Below, in pieces: positions 1 through 10,100 of a stretch of 64,000 nt of DNA. Source of the stretch: Crenothrix sp. D3 (lineage in GTDB: Bacteria; Pseudomonadota; Gammaproteobacteria; Methylococcales; Methylomonadaceae); contig MBQZ01000040.1 of NCBI GenBank assembly GCA_002134785.1, positions 62,001 through 126,000 of the forward strand, given 5' to 3'. Below the pieces are notes generated by a model. That model saw only the letters and a program-made list of their open reading frames with translations, was not told the origin of the DNA and did not search any database. Numbering within the stretch: position 1 is the first letter of the stretch; each line of letters opens with the position of its first letter. Both the position numbers and the translations under genes were made by a program.

Positions 1-513
1 GGTAAGATTGATTTTATCCGCTCTGTGGGTGGTCATGCCCGTTATTCGGTGAATTCGCTAGAGCAAGTAGCGCATGGTGAAGATACGCGCAAAGTCATTT
101 TGTATGCGAGAGTTTCAACGGCAGGGCAAAAAGAAGATTTGCAAAGTCAATCGGAGTACATCAGCAAAGCCTATCCACAATGCCGCGTTATTAGTGAAAC
201 GGGTTCAGGGATGAACTTCAAGCGTAAAAATTTCATAGAGATAATGGAAGCCGTTGCACGAAAGGAAGTTAAGCTGATTGTTGTTGCCCATAAAGACCGC
301 TTAGTACGGTTTGGTTTTGAGTTTATTGAGTGGTTTTGCAACAGTCATAACTGCCAGATTGAAGTCATCAATAACAGTTATAAAACGCCGCATCAAGAAT
401 TGGTGGATGATTTTATGGCTATCATGCACTGCTTTTCTTCCAAGCTTTATTTTTTACGGCGGTACAAGGATGAGATTAAAAAAGAAGTCGAACAGTTAGA
501 CAAACAGGCATGA
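1..513 (+). CDS. tnpA: IS607-type serine recombinase TnpA, 5' end cut by window edge
   Basis: The frame is open from base 1, so the gene begins outside the window; the GTG at 25 is only the first in-window start codon. The first residues (SVGGHARYSV) resemble the end of a MerR-like helix-turn-helix, as found at the N-terminus of IS607 transposases. The serine recombinase catalytic domain follows: YARVSTAGQKEDLQSQ contains the nucleophile serine, and HKDRLVRFG is the arginine-containing motif of this family. IS607 TnpA catalyses transposition through a serine-DNA intermediate with little target specificity. The stop codon overlaps the tnpB start (ATGA at 510-513), so the two genes are translationally coupled. 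Confidence in the family is high; whether the element is active cannot be judged because its left end is outside. Confidence 0.9.
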   Translation, partial: GKIDFIRSVGGHARYSVNSLEQVAHGEDTRKVILYARVSTAGQKEDLQSQSEYISKAYPQCRVISETGSGMNFKRKNFIEIMEAVARKEVKLIVVAHKDRLVRFGFEFIEWFCNSHNCQIEVINNSYKTPHQELVDDFMAIMHCFSSKLYFLRRYKDEIKKEVEQLDKQA

Positions 514-1892
514 TGTCCACCATGAAACCCTACACTGTCACCCAGATAGCCGATGCCGCAAAAAACGATATTGTTGAAATACAGAAAGCGCGAGAGCTTG
601 CGTATCGTTTGGGTGATTTGCGGGGCGATTTATGGAATAAGTTTGGCGGTGTGCAGGCGTGGGGAGAAAAACCCGATGGCTTGATACGCGATTTTAAACT
701 GACTAACCCGCCCGAATCCTACTCGCTAGATTTCAAGAATTGGGATAAAACCGCCTCCCAAGTGCTTGATGACATACAAATGACGCACGCGGCGATTCGT
801 GAGCAAGTGATTCGTAAAATCTACGCCCGTTACCCTGAAAAAGCCGAGCGTAGCGCGTTATGTAAGGCGTTAAAAACATTAGCGTATCAAGAAAACAACG
901 TATTGCATCGCTGGGTGCGTGATGCTTCGGGGCGTGGACATACTCAGGTTGATAATCATATCGTGCTGTGCCATAACAACGGCGCGAAGTTTAACCGTAA
1001 AAATCGAATCACCGAAGTGGTGTTTAACGGTTTACCAATGGAAGGCAAAAACAACCGTTACGAAAAAATTACTCTCAAATTCAAAACAGGCAAGGTCAAT
1101 CTTGCTGGTTACGCAACGATTATTTTCCATGAAGACGGTGTTATTCGACTGCACTACCCTATTAAAAAACCAGCCACTGTGAATGCCAGTCATGAGATTA
1201 TCGGCGTTGATAAAGGCTATACCGAAGCTCTGTACGGTTCAGACAAGGTTGTTTATGGGGCAGGAATCGGCAAGCTAATCAGCCAACAATCCGACTGGCT
1301 CAAAGCCAAAATGCAAAACCGCCATAAACTCCACGCCTTGTACAAAAAAACAGGCAACGAAGCAATAAGAAAAAATAATCTGGGACGTAAGGCACTCGAT
1401 AAGAGGACTAACGCCACCCAAGCGCAGTTGAAATCCATTATCCGTCGTGACGTGCGGGTTATTTTTTCGCAATTCGGCACAGTGGTTTGCGAAGATTTAT
1501 CAGGCAAGTTTAACGGTAAATCACGCGGCAAAAACACCAATAGAAAACTATCGGCATGGTGCAAAGGTGAAATCCACCAAGCATTGACAGAGATTGCCGA
1601 TAGAACAGGTTCAACAATCAAGATTGTCAATCCAGCTTACACATCGCAAGTCGATCATCTCACGGGTACGTTATTAGGTACTCGAAAAGGTGATTGCTTT
1701 ATCCGTTACACGGGGGATGTGGTTCAAGCGGACTATAACGCGGCTATGAATATCCTTGCCAGAGACAACGACAAGGACATTAACAGGGTCACGCCTTACC
1801 AAAAAGTGAAGCAAATCCTGTTGAAACGTACCGCGTGTTTCATGGAAACCATGAAACTCGGTGGCGGAGTACCCATCGAAGGTTTAGCGTAG
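510..1892 (+). CDS. tnpB: TnpB-family RNA-guided nuclease-like protein of IS607 element, atypical zinc region
   Basis: A 460-residue TnpB relative. The three RuvC-like acidic residues are visible: D234 in IIGVDKGYTEA, E328 in VVCEDLSGKF and D408 in VVQADYNAAMNI. TnpB proteins of IS200/605 and IS607 elements are RNA-guided DNA endonucleases, ancestral to Cas12, using an RNA from the element's right end. In most TnpBs two CxxC pairs between RuvC-II and RuvC-III bind zinc; here TSQVDHLTGTLLGTRKGDCF has one cysteine and no CxxC pair. The TSQ motif and spacing are kept, so this looks like a subgroup with a zinc-free insert rather than a frameshift. ATG codons at 510, 513 and 522 are all possible starts. 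A guide RNA gene would be expected around the 3' end of the gene and the bases after 1892, but its limits cannot be drawn from the sequence alone. Confidence 0.85.
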   Translation: MMSTMKPYTVTQIADAAKNDIVEIQKARELAYRLGDLRGDLWNKFGGVQAWGEKPDGLIRDFKLTNPPESYSLDFKNWDKTASQVLDDIQMTHAAIREQVIRKIYARYPEKAERSALCKALKTLAYQENNVLHRWVRDASGRGHTQVDNHIVLCHNNGAKFNRKNRITEVVFNGLPMEGKNNRYEKITLKFKTGKVNLAGYATIIFHEDGVIRLHYPIKKPATVNASHEIIGVDKGYTEALYGSDKVVYGAGIGKLISQQSDWLKAKMQNRHKLHALYKKTGNEAIRKNNLGRKALDKRTNATQAQLKSIIRRDVRVIFSQFGTVVCEDLSGKFNGKSRGKNTNRKLSAWCKGEIHQALTEIADRTGSTIKIVNPAYTSQVDHLTGTLLGTRKGDCFIRYTGDVVQADYNAAMNILARDNDKDINRVTPYQKVKQILLKRTACFMETMKLGGGVPIEGLA

Positions 1893-1958
1893 CTGTCAGA
1901 CACGAACCGTAAAAATAGGCGATTAGTGGTTATTTATCTCAAATATTACCATTTATTG

Positions 1959-2552
1959 TTACTCATAACGTGCATATAGCCAAAGCCCTGTCAGTAACAC
2001 GTTGCTAGCAATAAGTATCAGGTAACTAATGTTCAGATTTTCTAAACCGCCGACAATGGCGTAATACACCAAACCCCCACTGCATAACATCATGATGATA
2101 AAGAGACTGGCTGGCAGGGCAACAACACGATGCCAGTACGCACTTTCTATACTGCGCGGTGGTGAACAAGGTAAGCGTTTCCCCAATAGGTGTAAAGGTT
2201 TTAAACTTGCTTGATTCCACGCATAAAACAGGCAGGGTAACGGTACGACAAAAATGAGACCTTTCATCCAGTTAGCGATAACCAGCAGCTCACTCGCTTC
2301 CAATATCGCTAAGATGAACGCGCTGACAATTACCCAATAGGTTAGCAGTCTTGTCGTGCGATTAATTGTTTGGGTGTACTCTTGAATGAGTTGTTCGCAT
2401 TCTGTTAATGAACAAGGTAAACCGCACGTTTCAGGGTCTGGATGGTAATACACGACTGAGCCATTAGCCCGCATTTCAAATCGGGCGGCAAATTGGGCAA
2501 TGCGAGTGTGAGTAACAAGCGAGATGTAAGACATGGTAGGGCTAACCGCCAA
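1959..2552 (-). CDS. Hypothetical four-helix membrane protein
   Basis: A 197-residue protein I do not recognise. The first 70 or so residues are soluble-looking and include CGLPCSLTECEQ, with three cysteines. Four hydrophobic stretches follow, roughly at residues 66-90, 93-112, 145-168 and 173-193, so it is probably an inner-membrane protein with paired helices. It lies between the IS607 element and lplT on the same strand as lplT, with a 150-base gap to that gene, so co-transcription is uncertain. An alternative start at the internal methionine MSYISLV (residue 7) is possible. Confidence 0.6.
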   Translation of the reverse strand: MAVSPTMSYISLVTHTRIAQFAARFEMRANGSVVYYHPDPETCGLPCSLTECEQLIQEYTQTINRTTRLLTYWVIVSAFILAILEASELLVIANWMKGLIFVVPLPCLFYAWNQASLKPLHLLGKRLPCSPPRSIESAYWHRVVALPASLFIIMMLCSGGLVYYAIVGGLENLNISYLILIASNVLLTGLWLYARYE

Positions 2553-2703
2553 TAAAATGATTGTGAAATAATAGCGTGATAAGGTGCGCTAATCATAGGA
2601 TATGCTGAGGAACGAAGCGTATCGTTCGCGAATGATGCGCCTTCTATCGTCAGCACATCATGTACTAATCTACAGAACTAAATCGACAATCAATGGTATG
2701 GAG

Positions 2704-3867
2704 TTACTGTGGTTGATTATTATCAGGCAGGCAGAGCGACACCAAAAATGTTGCTATAAATACCAATACCCCCAAAGCTAACATTGCTATAACAGGATCA
2801 ATGTGTTGTGAAGCGGCGATGGTATAAGTACCGACTGCCAATAACATGGCTAAATTTTGAAAAAAGTTTTGCAAGGCAACCGCGCTACCGCTGCCGATGG
2901 TTTGTTGCCCTTGTTCTTGTAATACCGCGTTAATCGGGACGACAAATAGACCGCCCATCATACCGATAGCGAATAATACCGCTTGGGCAGGCATGACGCT
3001 GGTGGTGAAGCTCAGTCCAATAATAAATAGTGCCATCAGGTAGGCGGGGATTCTGGCACGGCGTAAATGTTCCATTGGGATTAAATACGGCACGACGATT
3101 GAACCGACGATGATGCCAACGGTTAAATATAAGGTTAAATCGGCAATTTCACTGGCATTTTTTGATAGTAATACCAGTGGAGCCCAGACGATTAAAATGA
3201 CGCGTAAACTGGCAGCAGCCGCCCAAAATAATGAGCCACCTAATACTGAAAAGCGTGAACGCGGCGTGGTAAAAAATAACGCCATTTGCTTACCGAATTC
3301 AACCAGTGCATTTTCAGTGCTGGTTTTTTTGGTGACTTTTACAGGCAGTGATAACGTTGCCAATGCGGAGACGACGAATAAGCCTATCGTCATAAACAAA
3401 GCGATTTGAGTGGAGTAATCAGCAATCATCGCACCTATTTTCATGCCTAATAAAATTGCCAGAATGGTTGAGCCTTCAATCCAGCTATTGGCTTTTAATA
3501 AGGCTTCATGACCTGCTAATTCAGGCAAGATACCGTATTTTGCAGGGCTATAAATTGCCGCACCAACACCGACGATACAGTAGGCAATCAACGGTTCTAC
3601 GCCTAGCAATAATAAACCTGCGCCGACGGCTTTAATGATGTTGGCAATGATTAATACATGAGATTTAGCATGATGATCGGCAAAGCCACCAACCCAAGGC
3701 CCAAGCACTACATAAGCAATCAAAAACATACTTTGCAAGGCAGGAATATACCAACTAGGCTGTGTGCCTGACTGCATGACGATGGCAATTACGGTGAATA
3801 AAATCGCATTATCAGCAAAGGCGGATAAAAACTGGGCAATCAATAAGGGGTAGATTTGTTTGTTCAT
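2704..3867 (-). CDS. lplT: Lysophospholipid transporter LplT
   Basis: A 387-residue major facilitator superfamily protein with about 12 hydrophobic segments, close to the usual LplT length. The N-terminus (LLIAQFLSAFADNAILFTV) and the segment AAIYSPAKYGILPEL are typical of LplT. LplT flips lysophospholipids, mainly 2-acyl-glycerophosphoethanolamine, inward across the inner membrane so they can be re-acylated. In enterobacteria it is next to or fused with the acyltransferase/acyl-ACP synthetase Aas; no aas gene is adjacent here, so the acylating partner must be elsewhere. The 261-base gap upstream toward the secretion locus holds palindromic repeats. Confidence 0.88.
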   Translation of the reverse strand: MNKQIYPLLIAQFLSAFADNAILFTVIAIVMQSGTQPSWYIPALQSMFLIAYVVLGPWVGGFADHHAKSHVLIIANIIKAVGAGLLLLGVEPLIAYCIVGVGAAIYSPAKYGILPELAGHEALLKANSWIEGSTILAILLGMKIGAMIADYSTQIALFMTIGLFVVSALATLSLPVKVTKKTSTENALVEFGKQMALFFTTPRSRFSVLGGSLFWAAAASLRVILIVWAPLVLLSKNASEIADLTLYLTVGIIVGSIVVPYLIPMEHLRRARIPAYLMALFIIGLSFTTSVMPAQAVLFAIGMMGGLFVVPINAVLQEQGQQTIGSGSAVALQNFFQNLAMLLAVGTYTIAASQHIDPVIAMLALGVLVFIATFLVSLCLPDNNQPQ

Positions 3868-3930
3868 AGTGGTTGAGTGTTGGGTGAAGGGGCATTGGGT
3901 GGTTTGTTAAATCGGTTATTGATGCTTATA

Positions 3931-4078
3931 GTTCGGAGTCCAAGGCATGACTTGGGCGATACAAAACGTGTTTTTAACTCCCCTAAACAACAGATTTATA
4001 GCTACACAATAAAATGATGTAGTGGCAATCCCTTGTGGTTGCCATGATACCAAGGGCAGGCACAAGACCTGCCCCTAC
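3931..4078. repeat. Palindromic repeats between tpsA and lplT
   Basis: Two elements are seen. At 3931-3956 the sequence GTTCGGAGTCCAAGGCATGA and its next bases recur at 32588-32612, upstream of ntrB. At 4053-4075 AGGGCAGG and CCTGCCCT form a hairpin with a seven-base loop. Both look like dispersed intergenic repeats; the second could also act in transcription termination, but it lacks a clear U-tract. Confidence 0.55.
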
Positions 4079-4128
4079 CTAATTTGAATCACAAATATTG
4101 CATTTGCTTGTAACACGCACCCTCTAAA

Positions 4129-7100
4129 CTAATCAGGTTTTTTAGTGCTTGAATCCTTAAGTATATCAGTCAACATAAAATCATTACCATGCGTGTAAAC
4201 AGCGGGGTCTTGACTAGCACCCAACATCTTTTTAGAAAATACGGGCAAGGTTTTGGTGATATTTTCTGCGACACCGTGAGCGGTAGTACTGCCTGTTGTG
4301 TCTTTCTTTGCGAGGTCTTGCGTAATTAAATAGGTAAATAAACCATGACCTAGGTTTTTTAATTCCGTGGCTTCTTGGTCTTTGGTGGTCGCAGTGATGA
4401 CAGTGATACCCAAAGAACGACTTAATTGACGGGTGAAATAACGCTGCCCGTTTTGTAATTGACTAAAGGCATTCATCCCCGCGCCTGAATAACAGGAGTC
4501 AACCATTAACAGAATGTGCTGTATTTTTGAGTTTTTGAAAATGTCGCTTAATTCGGTGGCAGTAATACCTGCGGCAGCAATTTTTTCAGGGGTATCTTGC
4601 AGGGTGGTTTCATGGGGTAAGAAGTACCATTCTTTACCCACGGCTAATCCATGTCCAGCAAAGTAAACCACTAAAACATCTTGTTGTGTGCCTTGGCTTA
4701 ATTCCTTGAGTTCTGCCAAAATTTTAGGTTTGGTGGCATTTTCATTAATCAGGTGTTTGCTGACCGTGGTTGTCGCCCCTGTTTTTATCGCTTGGACAAT
4801 GGCATTGGCATCGGCAACGCTGTAGTCTAAATCTAAATTAGCGTCACTGTATTTATCAATGCCAATAGTCAGTAGGCGTAAGGATGATGTGTAGGCTTTG
4901 GTTTTACCATCGAAACTGAGTTCAGTGCTGCTATTTTCAATGCCCATGTCATTGCTAGCAACGACTTTAAGGGTGTTTTTGCCCGCGCTGGGGGTGATAT
5001 TGACCATCAACGCACGATGATCATCTGTGTTGTCTTGCTGCGTTTGCGCTACGACCACATTGCCTTCGTTGCTAAGCAGTTTACCGTTATGGTAAAGGCT
5101 GATTTTATCAATGCCACCGCCGCGATTATAAACATCCAGCTGAACTGCGACGTTATCGCCTTTAGTTTGTTGCTCTGCCAGTTGCAAATTAACTTTAGGC
5201 GGTAAACTAATGCCGCCGCGTACACTATCGGAATCGCTGTTTAAGTAATCCTGATTTTGCAATACATTACTGAGTAGGCCGGGTTCGTAGTAGTTTTCAG
5301 AAAAATTATCTAAAGGAATTTCTTCTTCATTCGCTAGCCAACTGAAATTGGCCATCGCCTCTTCTGAACCATCAAAACGCCCGAAGCCATCCATGACTGT
5401 CCAGCCTTGGTGGGTAGAAAATAACCGTAGCATTTTTTTACCCGACGCAACATCCCACAATGCTAATTCGCCATTAGCCAGCACGGTTAGCAATTTTTTA
5501 CCGTCTTCTAACAACTTCGCGTTTTGAAAAGCGTTGTCTTTATTTTGTAGGCTTAAGCGAATATGACCTTGCCCATCGCCCACACGCACCGTGCCGTCTT
5601 TTAGCAGGTAAGCATAAGTGTCTTTTGCTTTATCAACGGCGACCAGTGATTCCGCAAAATTAACACTGGTTTCTTGTGTATTGCTGGGAATCGCCCAATC
5701 AAGCAGTTCGCCACTGGCTAAGCCTACAGACAGGGTATCGTTGTCTTTAAACTGCATATAAACAATTTGTTCACCCATGTTGGGTAAAGATTTAATGATT
5801 TTGCCCGTGTTGAGATCAACAATGTCTATCGCATCGGTGACACTTTTTAATTGCAAATTCGCAGGCATTACATAAGTACCCGCTTGACGGCTAAGCACCG
5901 CGCCATAACGTTTATTAGTCGTGAGTGCTAGATTGTGTACCGTGCCGCGTTGGTAAGGCAGTTGCCAGCGTTTTTTGTTTTGTTTGTTATCCCATAAATT
6001 CAGTTCATTTGCACCAAAGTCTACTAATAATAAACTGCCATCCTCGGAAGTCACAAAATGCGTTACGTCAGGTTGATTAATGGCTAATTTATCATCGGCA
6101 AGTGAGCTGATAATATCGTGTACATCAATGCCTGTTTTGCTGGCAATGGGTAACAAATCGCCTTTGTCATTAACTGTACCGATGTCGGTTAACTGTTGTT
6201 TATTATTCGAGGCGACGATTTGGCGTTGTATGCCGCTTTGAAAATCCCACACGCGCACTGAGCCATCCTCAAACAATAGCGATACAAAATTTCTATTCGC
6301 ACTCATTTCTAAATGCTTTACCCGTCCTGAGCTATTTTTTATTTTGAGAATTGGAATAATTGACCGTGTAGCTTCTTTGCTTTCTTTACGTTTTTGACAA
6401 TTGGGTAATTTGGTTTTTGGCTCTGATTCTGAGTCAGTACAAGGCAAATCACTTTTAACTTTTTCGAGATTGTCGGTAGCATTATTGGCAAAATCATCGG
6501 TAATATCATTGACAAACAAGTCCGAGGATACTGGGATTGCTTCAAAGCTAATGAGTGGCTTATTGCTTACTGAAGTAATCAAGCCAGCAATATTATCTTG
6601 TTCCGCTTGATTGATTGGTTGCACATCAACGGGTGTATTTTGTACGGGTGTATTCTGCACGGGTGGCACTACCACTGGCGGTAATATCTCTGGTAAGACA
6701 CTCAAATTGCCATTGACATAATTAATACGGTAGTTGTTCGCACTTAGACCCACTGGCGTAATGTCGTAAGTACCCACATTAATCGCGCCTTGACTATTGC
6801 CTGTGTAGTTTAGTGTGCCACTGAGTACCGCACTGGTTTCACCGTTCACAAAACCAGAGAAAATGACACCGTTACCACCTGAGTATGCTAAGCCATTGAA
6901 AACTTTGCTATCATTATTAGCTGTGATGGACAAGGTGGCAGGCGTGATACTCAAGGCAGTCTCATTACTTACAGCTTGCGTAAACAGGTAATTGCCATTG
7001 TTGGCGATTAGTCCTGAACCATTAATGGCGTAGTTACCGACATTGCTTAAATTAGTCGCCAGACTGGTAAAACTTGCTATGCCCGTGGTCGCACTGGCAA

Positions 7101-10100
7101 GGGTTTCTGTGCCAACAAAGCCTGTTACTGTACCTGAGAAAGCAGGATTAGCCGCGCCATAAACACGGGTGCTAGGATTTGCTGTGTAAATCAAGGTGGC
7201 TGGGGTGATATTAGCCGTCAGGATGGGCAGTTGTAATAAATAATTACTGGCATCTGCACCACTGATACTGTAGTTGTTAATCAAGGTAACGCCATTGTTA
7301 CCGACATTGGGCGAAACAAAACTACCTGTCGCTGTGCCACTGAGATTAACTAGGTCAAACGTAATCGGGGTAACGAATGCCGTACCGCTTAATGTAGCCG
7401 CAGTTGTGCTATCGTAAATTTTATTATTGGCACTAATACCCGTAATCGGAAGCGGTAATGGCGTGATGGTCAATTCATTAAGCGAGTTTCTGTTATCAGC
7501 AAAGCTGTAACCTAAACTACTGAGTAAGCCAGAGTTATAAACAGCATCGTGCAAACCCACAATAAAATTGCCTGATGTTGAAGTTGCACCAAAGGTATCA
7601 AATAATGCCGCGCCTGAAATGCCCGCTGTTGTCGCGGTATCGCCATCAATAAAGCCTGTGTAATTAGGGATATAAGCCCCAATAGCGGTGCTGTAAGTGA
7701 TGGTTTTTAAATCGGGTGCTACTAATAATTGGGGGGCGACGGTGTAGAAAAACCAATTACCCGTCGTGGCGTAACTAGGGATAACGCCAGAGGTATAAGT
7801 TTGATTATAATGCTTGTTAAAGTTAAGCATTCCTTCCAGTGAATTGGCTGGATTGCTTGAATAAACAAAGTACTGCCCCGTCCCCGTAATGGCAATGCCT
7901 GAATTAATGGGCGACACATTGTTAATAAAGTCTCGTCCTGCCGCTAATATAATATTACCGTCTGCTGTCACCACAGGTTGATTCAGAATTAAATCTGACG
8001 TTGTGCCTAAGGCTTCTATCGTAACTGTTCCAGTGCCTGTCGGATCTATACCATTTATGGTCAATGTTTGACTGTTGACTAGATTCAATGAGCCACTACC
8101 CAAAACAGCTGCCACTGTACCGATGGTGTTAGCGGGGTTATTGAAGTTAAAGAATGAATTCGTGCCTCTAAGTAGTAGATTACTCACATTCAACGCAGGC
8201 GTACTGGTCACTGTGCCATTACCGACTGTCGCAACAGTCAACACCCCTGCTACCGTATTACTCGCACCACTGAACGTTAAATCACTGCCTGTTAGTAAAT
8301 CCACATCGTAACTATTAACAAAATTTAAGCCACTGACATTCATGATGCCTGTGGTGGATGAGCCGAATACCACTTTAGAGAAAGTAGGTGAAACAGGTAA
8401 ACCCGCACCAAACAATGAAAGATCGACAGTTAACTGGCTGTTACCACCTGCCCCCACTTGCACCGTCATGGATCGATTGGTGGTTTTAGGTCTGATAGTC
8501 AAAATACCCGTTGAACTGAGTCTATCGCTGGCAAGCGGTGTTCCCGCTAGGGATGAAGTTGCTAAATTAAGACTATCGGCAATAATGTCAATACTGCTGC
8601 TTGATGTCGGAACTATTGAGCCAGCTTGTTGTCCGAGTGTACCTGTACTTTCGATAGCAGAGCGTGTTGTCCCAGTCGTTGCCCCATCTAAAATAATTCC
8701 GCCACTGTTAGCAAGAATATTAACATGGGGGGCTATATGAACGCCCGCATCTCTATTGCTACTGCCTATCAGAGTAATGCCGCCACCGCCTGTTGCGGCA
8801 ATGGTCTTTTCTTCAGGGACTCCTACATCATTTTGTGAGTAATTGGTGAGAATACCATAACCCTGTGATACCGCCGCCGCGTTGACAGCGGCTGTTCCTG
8901 TTAAGCGAATGGCATTAGCAGTGGTATTGGCTGACCTAATATCGATTATGCCAAAACTACCTATTTCAATACCATTGCTTAGCATACCCGTACCTTGTCC
9001 TTGCGCAATACCGTCTATGCTGATTGTGCCAGTCCCTGAATTAATAGAACTGTTGCCACTAATGTAAACGCCGTCAACGTGTTGCGCTCCTCCAATAGAT
9101 GACGCTAAATCGCTACTTCTGCCACGCATCACAATATTACCACCACCCGAATTTAGAGTGGCATAATCTAGCCATAGCCCATTTAAATCAGACCCGTTAC
9201 CTTGCGCATACCCTGCACCATTTATTCCCCCTGAAAAGCTAATATTGCCACCATTGCTATTAATGGTTGTATTTTGAATTTGGATTGCCCCACCGTTGCT
9301 GCCATCTGAATCAGATTGAAAAGCAAGATTAAGTCCACCTGCTAGACTGTCAATAGTGACCAAATTAATGTAAATGTTATTGGCAGCTCTTAAAGTCAAC
9401 GAAGCATCACCGCCTCCCTGCTTGGTGATTGAAGCATTCACCGTGATATTCCCTGCTTCCAAGCCTGTGCCAGTGGTTGTAATAGTGACAGCTGTTCCAC
9501 TATTTAATACAGCCTCAATCGCAGATGGATTGATTTGTGAACCCGACGCGTTAGGTATCCATGTATTACCTAAAAAACTACCAAAAAAACCAATAGGATC
9601 AGTGGTCGTGGTGATGGTAACATCCCAAGGATCAAGTAACCATGTACCCGCTTTTCCCAGCGGTGCAACAGTATCAACCTTAATACCCTCAACATCTAAC
9701 CAATGCCCAGAGGTTTCAATACGACCACCATCGCCGCCATTCACGCCGCCTTTAGCGAGAAAAGTTCCCCACGCCCGCGTAGCAGAGTTGGGATTATGAA
9801 TATTTGACCACGCAACTACTGTACCGCCTTTGCCATTGTCAGTTGCACTGGCATCGAGAACCGCGCCTTGTTTAACAACAGTTGCATTAGCTTGGCGCAC
9901 GCTGGTATCAGAGTTTTGCCAGCTACCACCGACGAGAATATCACCGCCGCCTGTCGCCCCTGCTGCATTAAGCGTTGCGGTACTGTCCACTAATACTTTG
10001 TCACCCGTGACAACTAGCTTGCCACCTTTTTCACCCGCGCCGTTACCGCTCACATCCAGTGTACCGCTGACTTGAGTGATGCCGTTGTCACCACCATCCA

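Noticed and set aside
8342-9799. Several plus-strand frames of 60-140 codons opposite the large exoprotein
   Set aside because: They are shadows of the long minus-strand gene with skewed composition and no domains.
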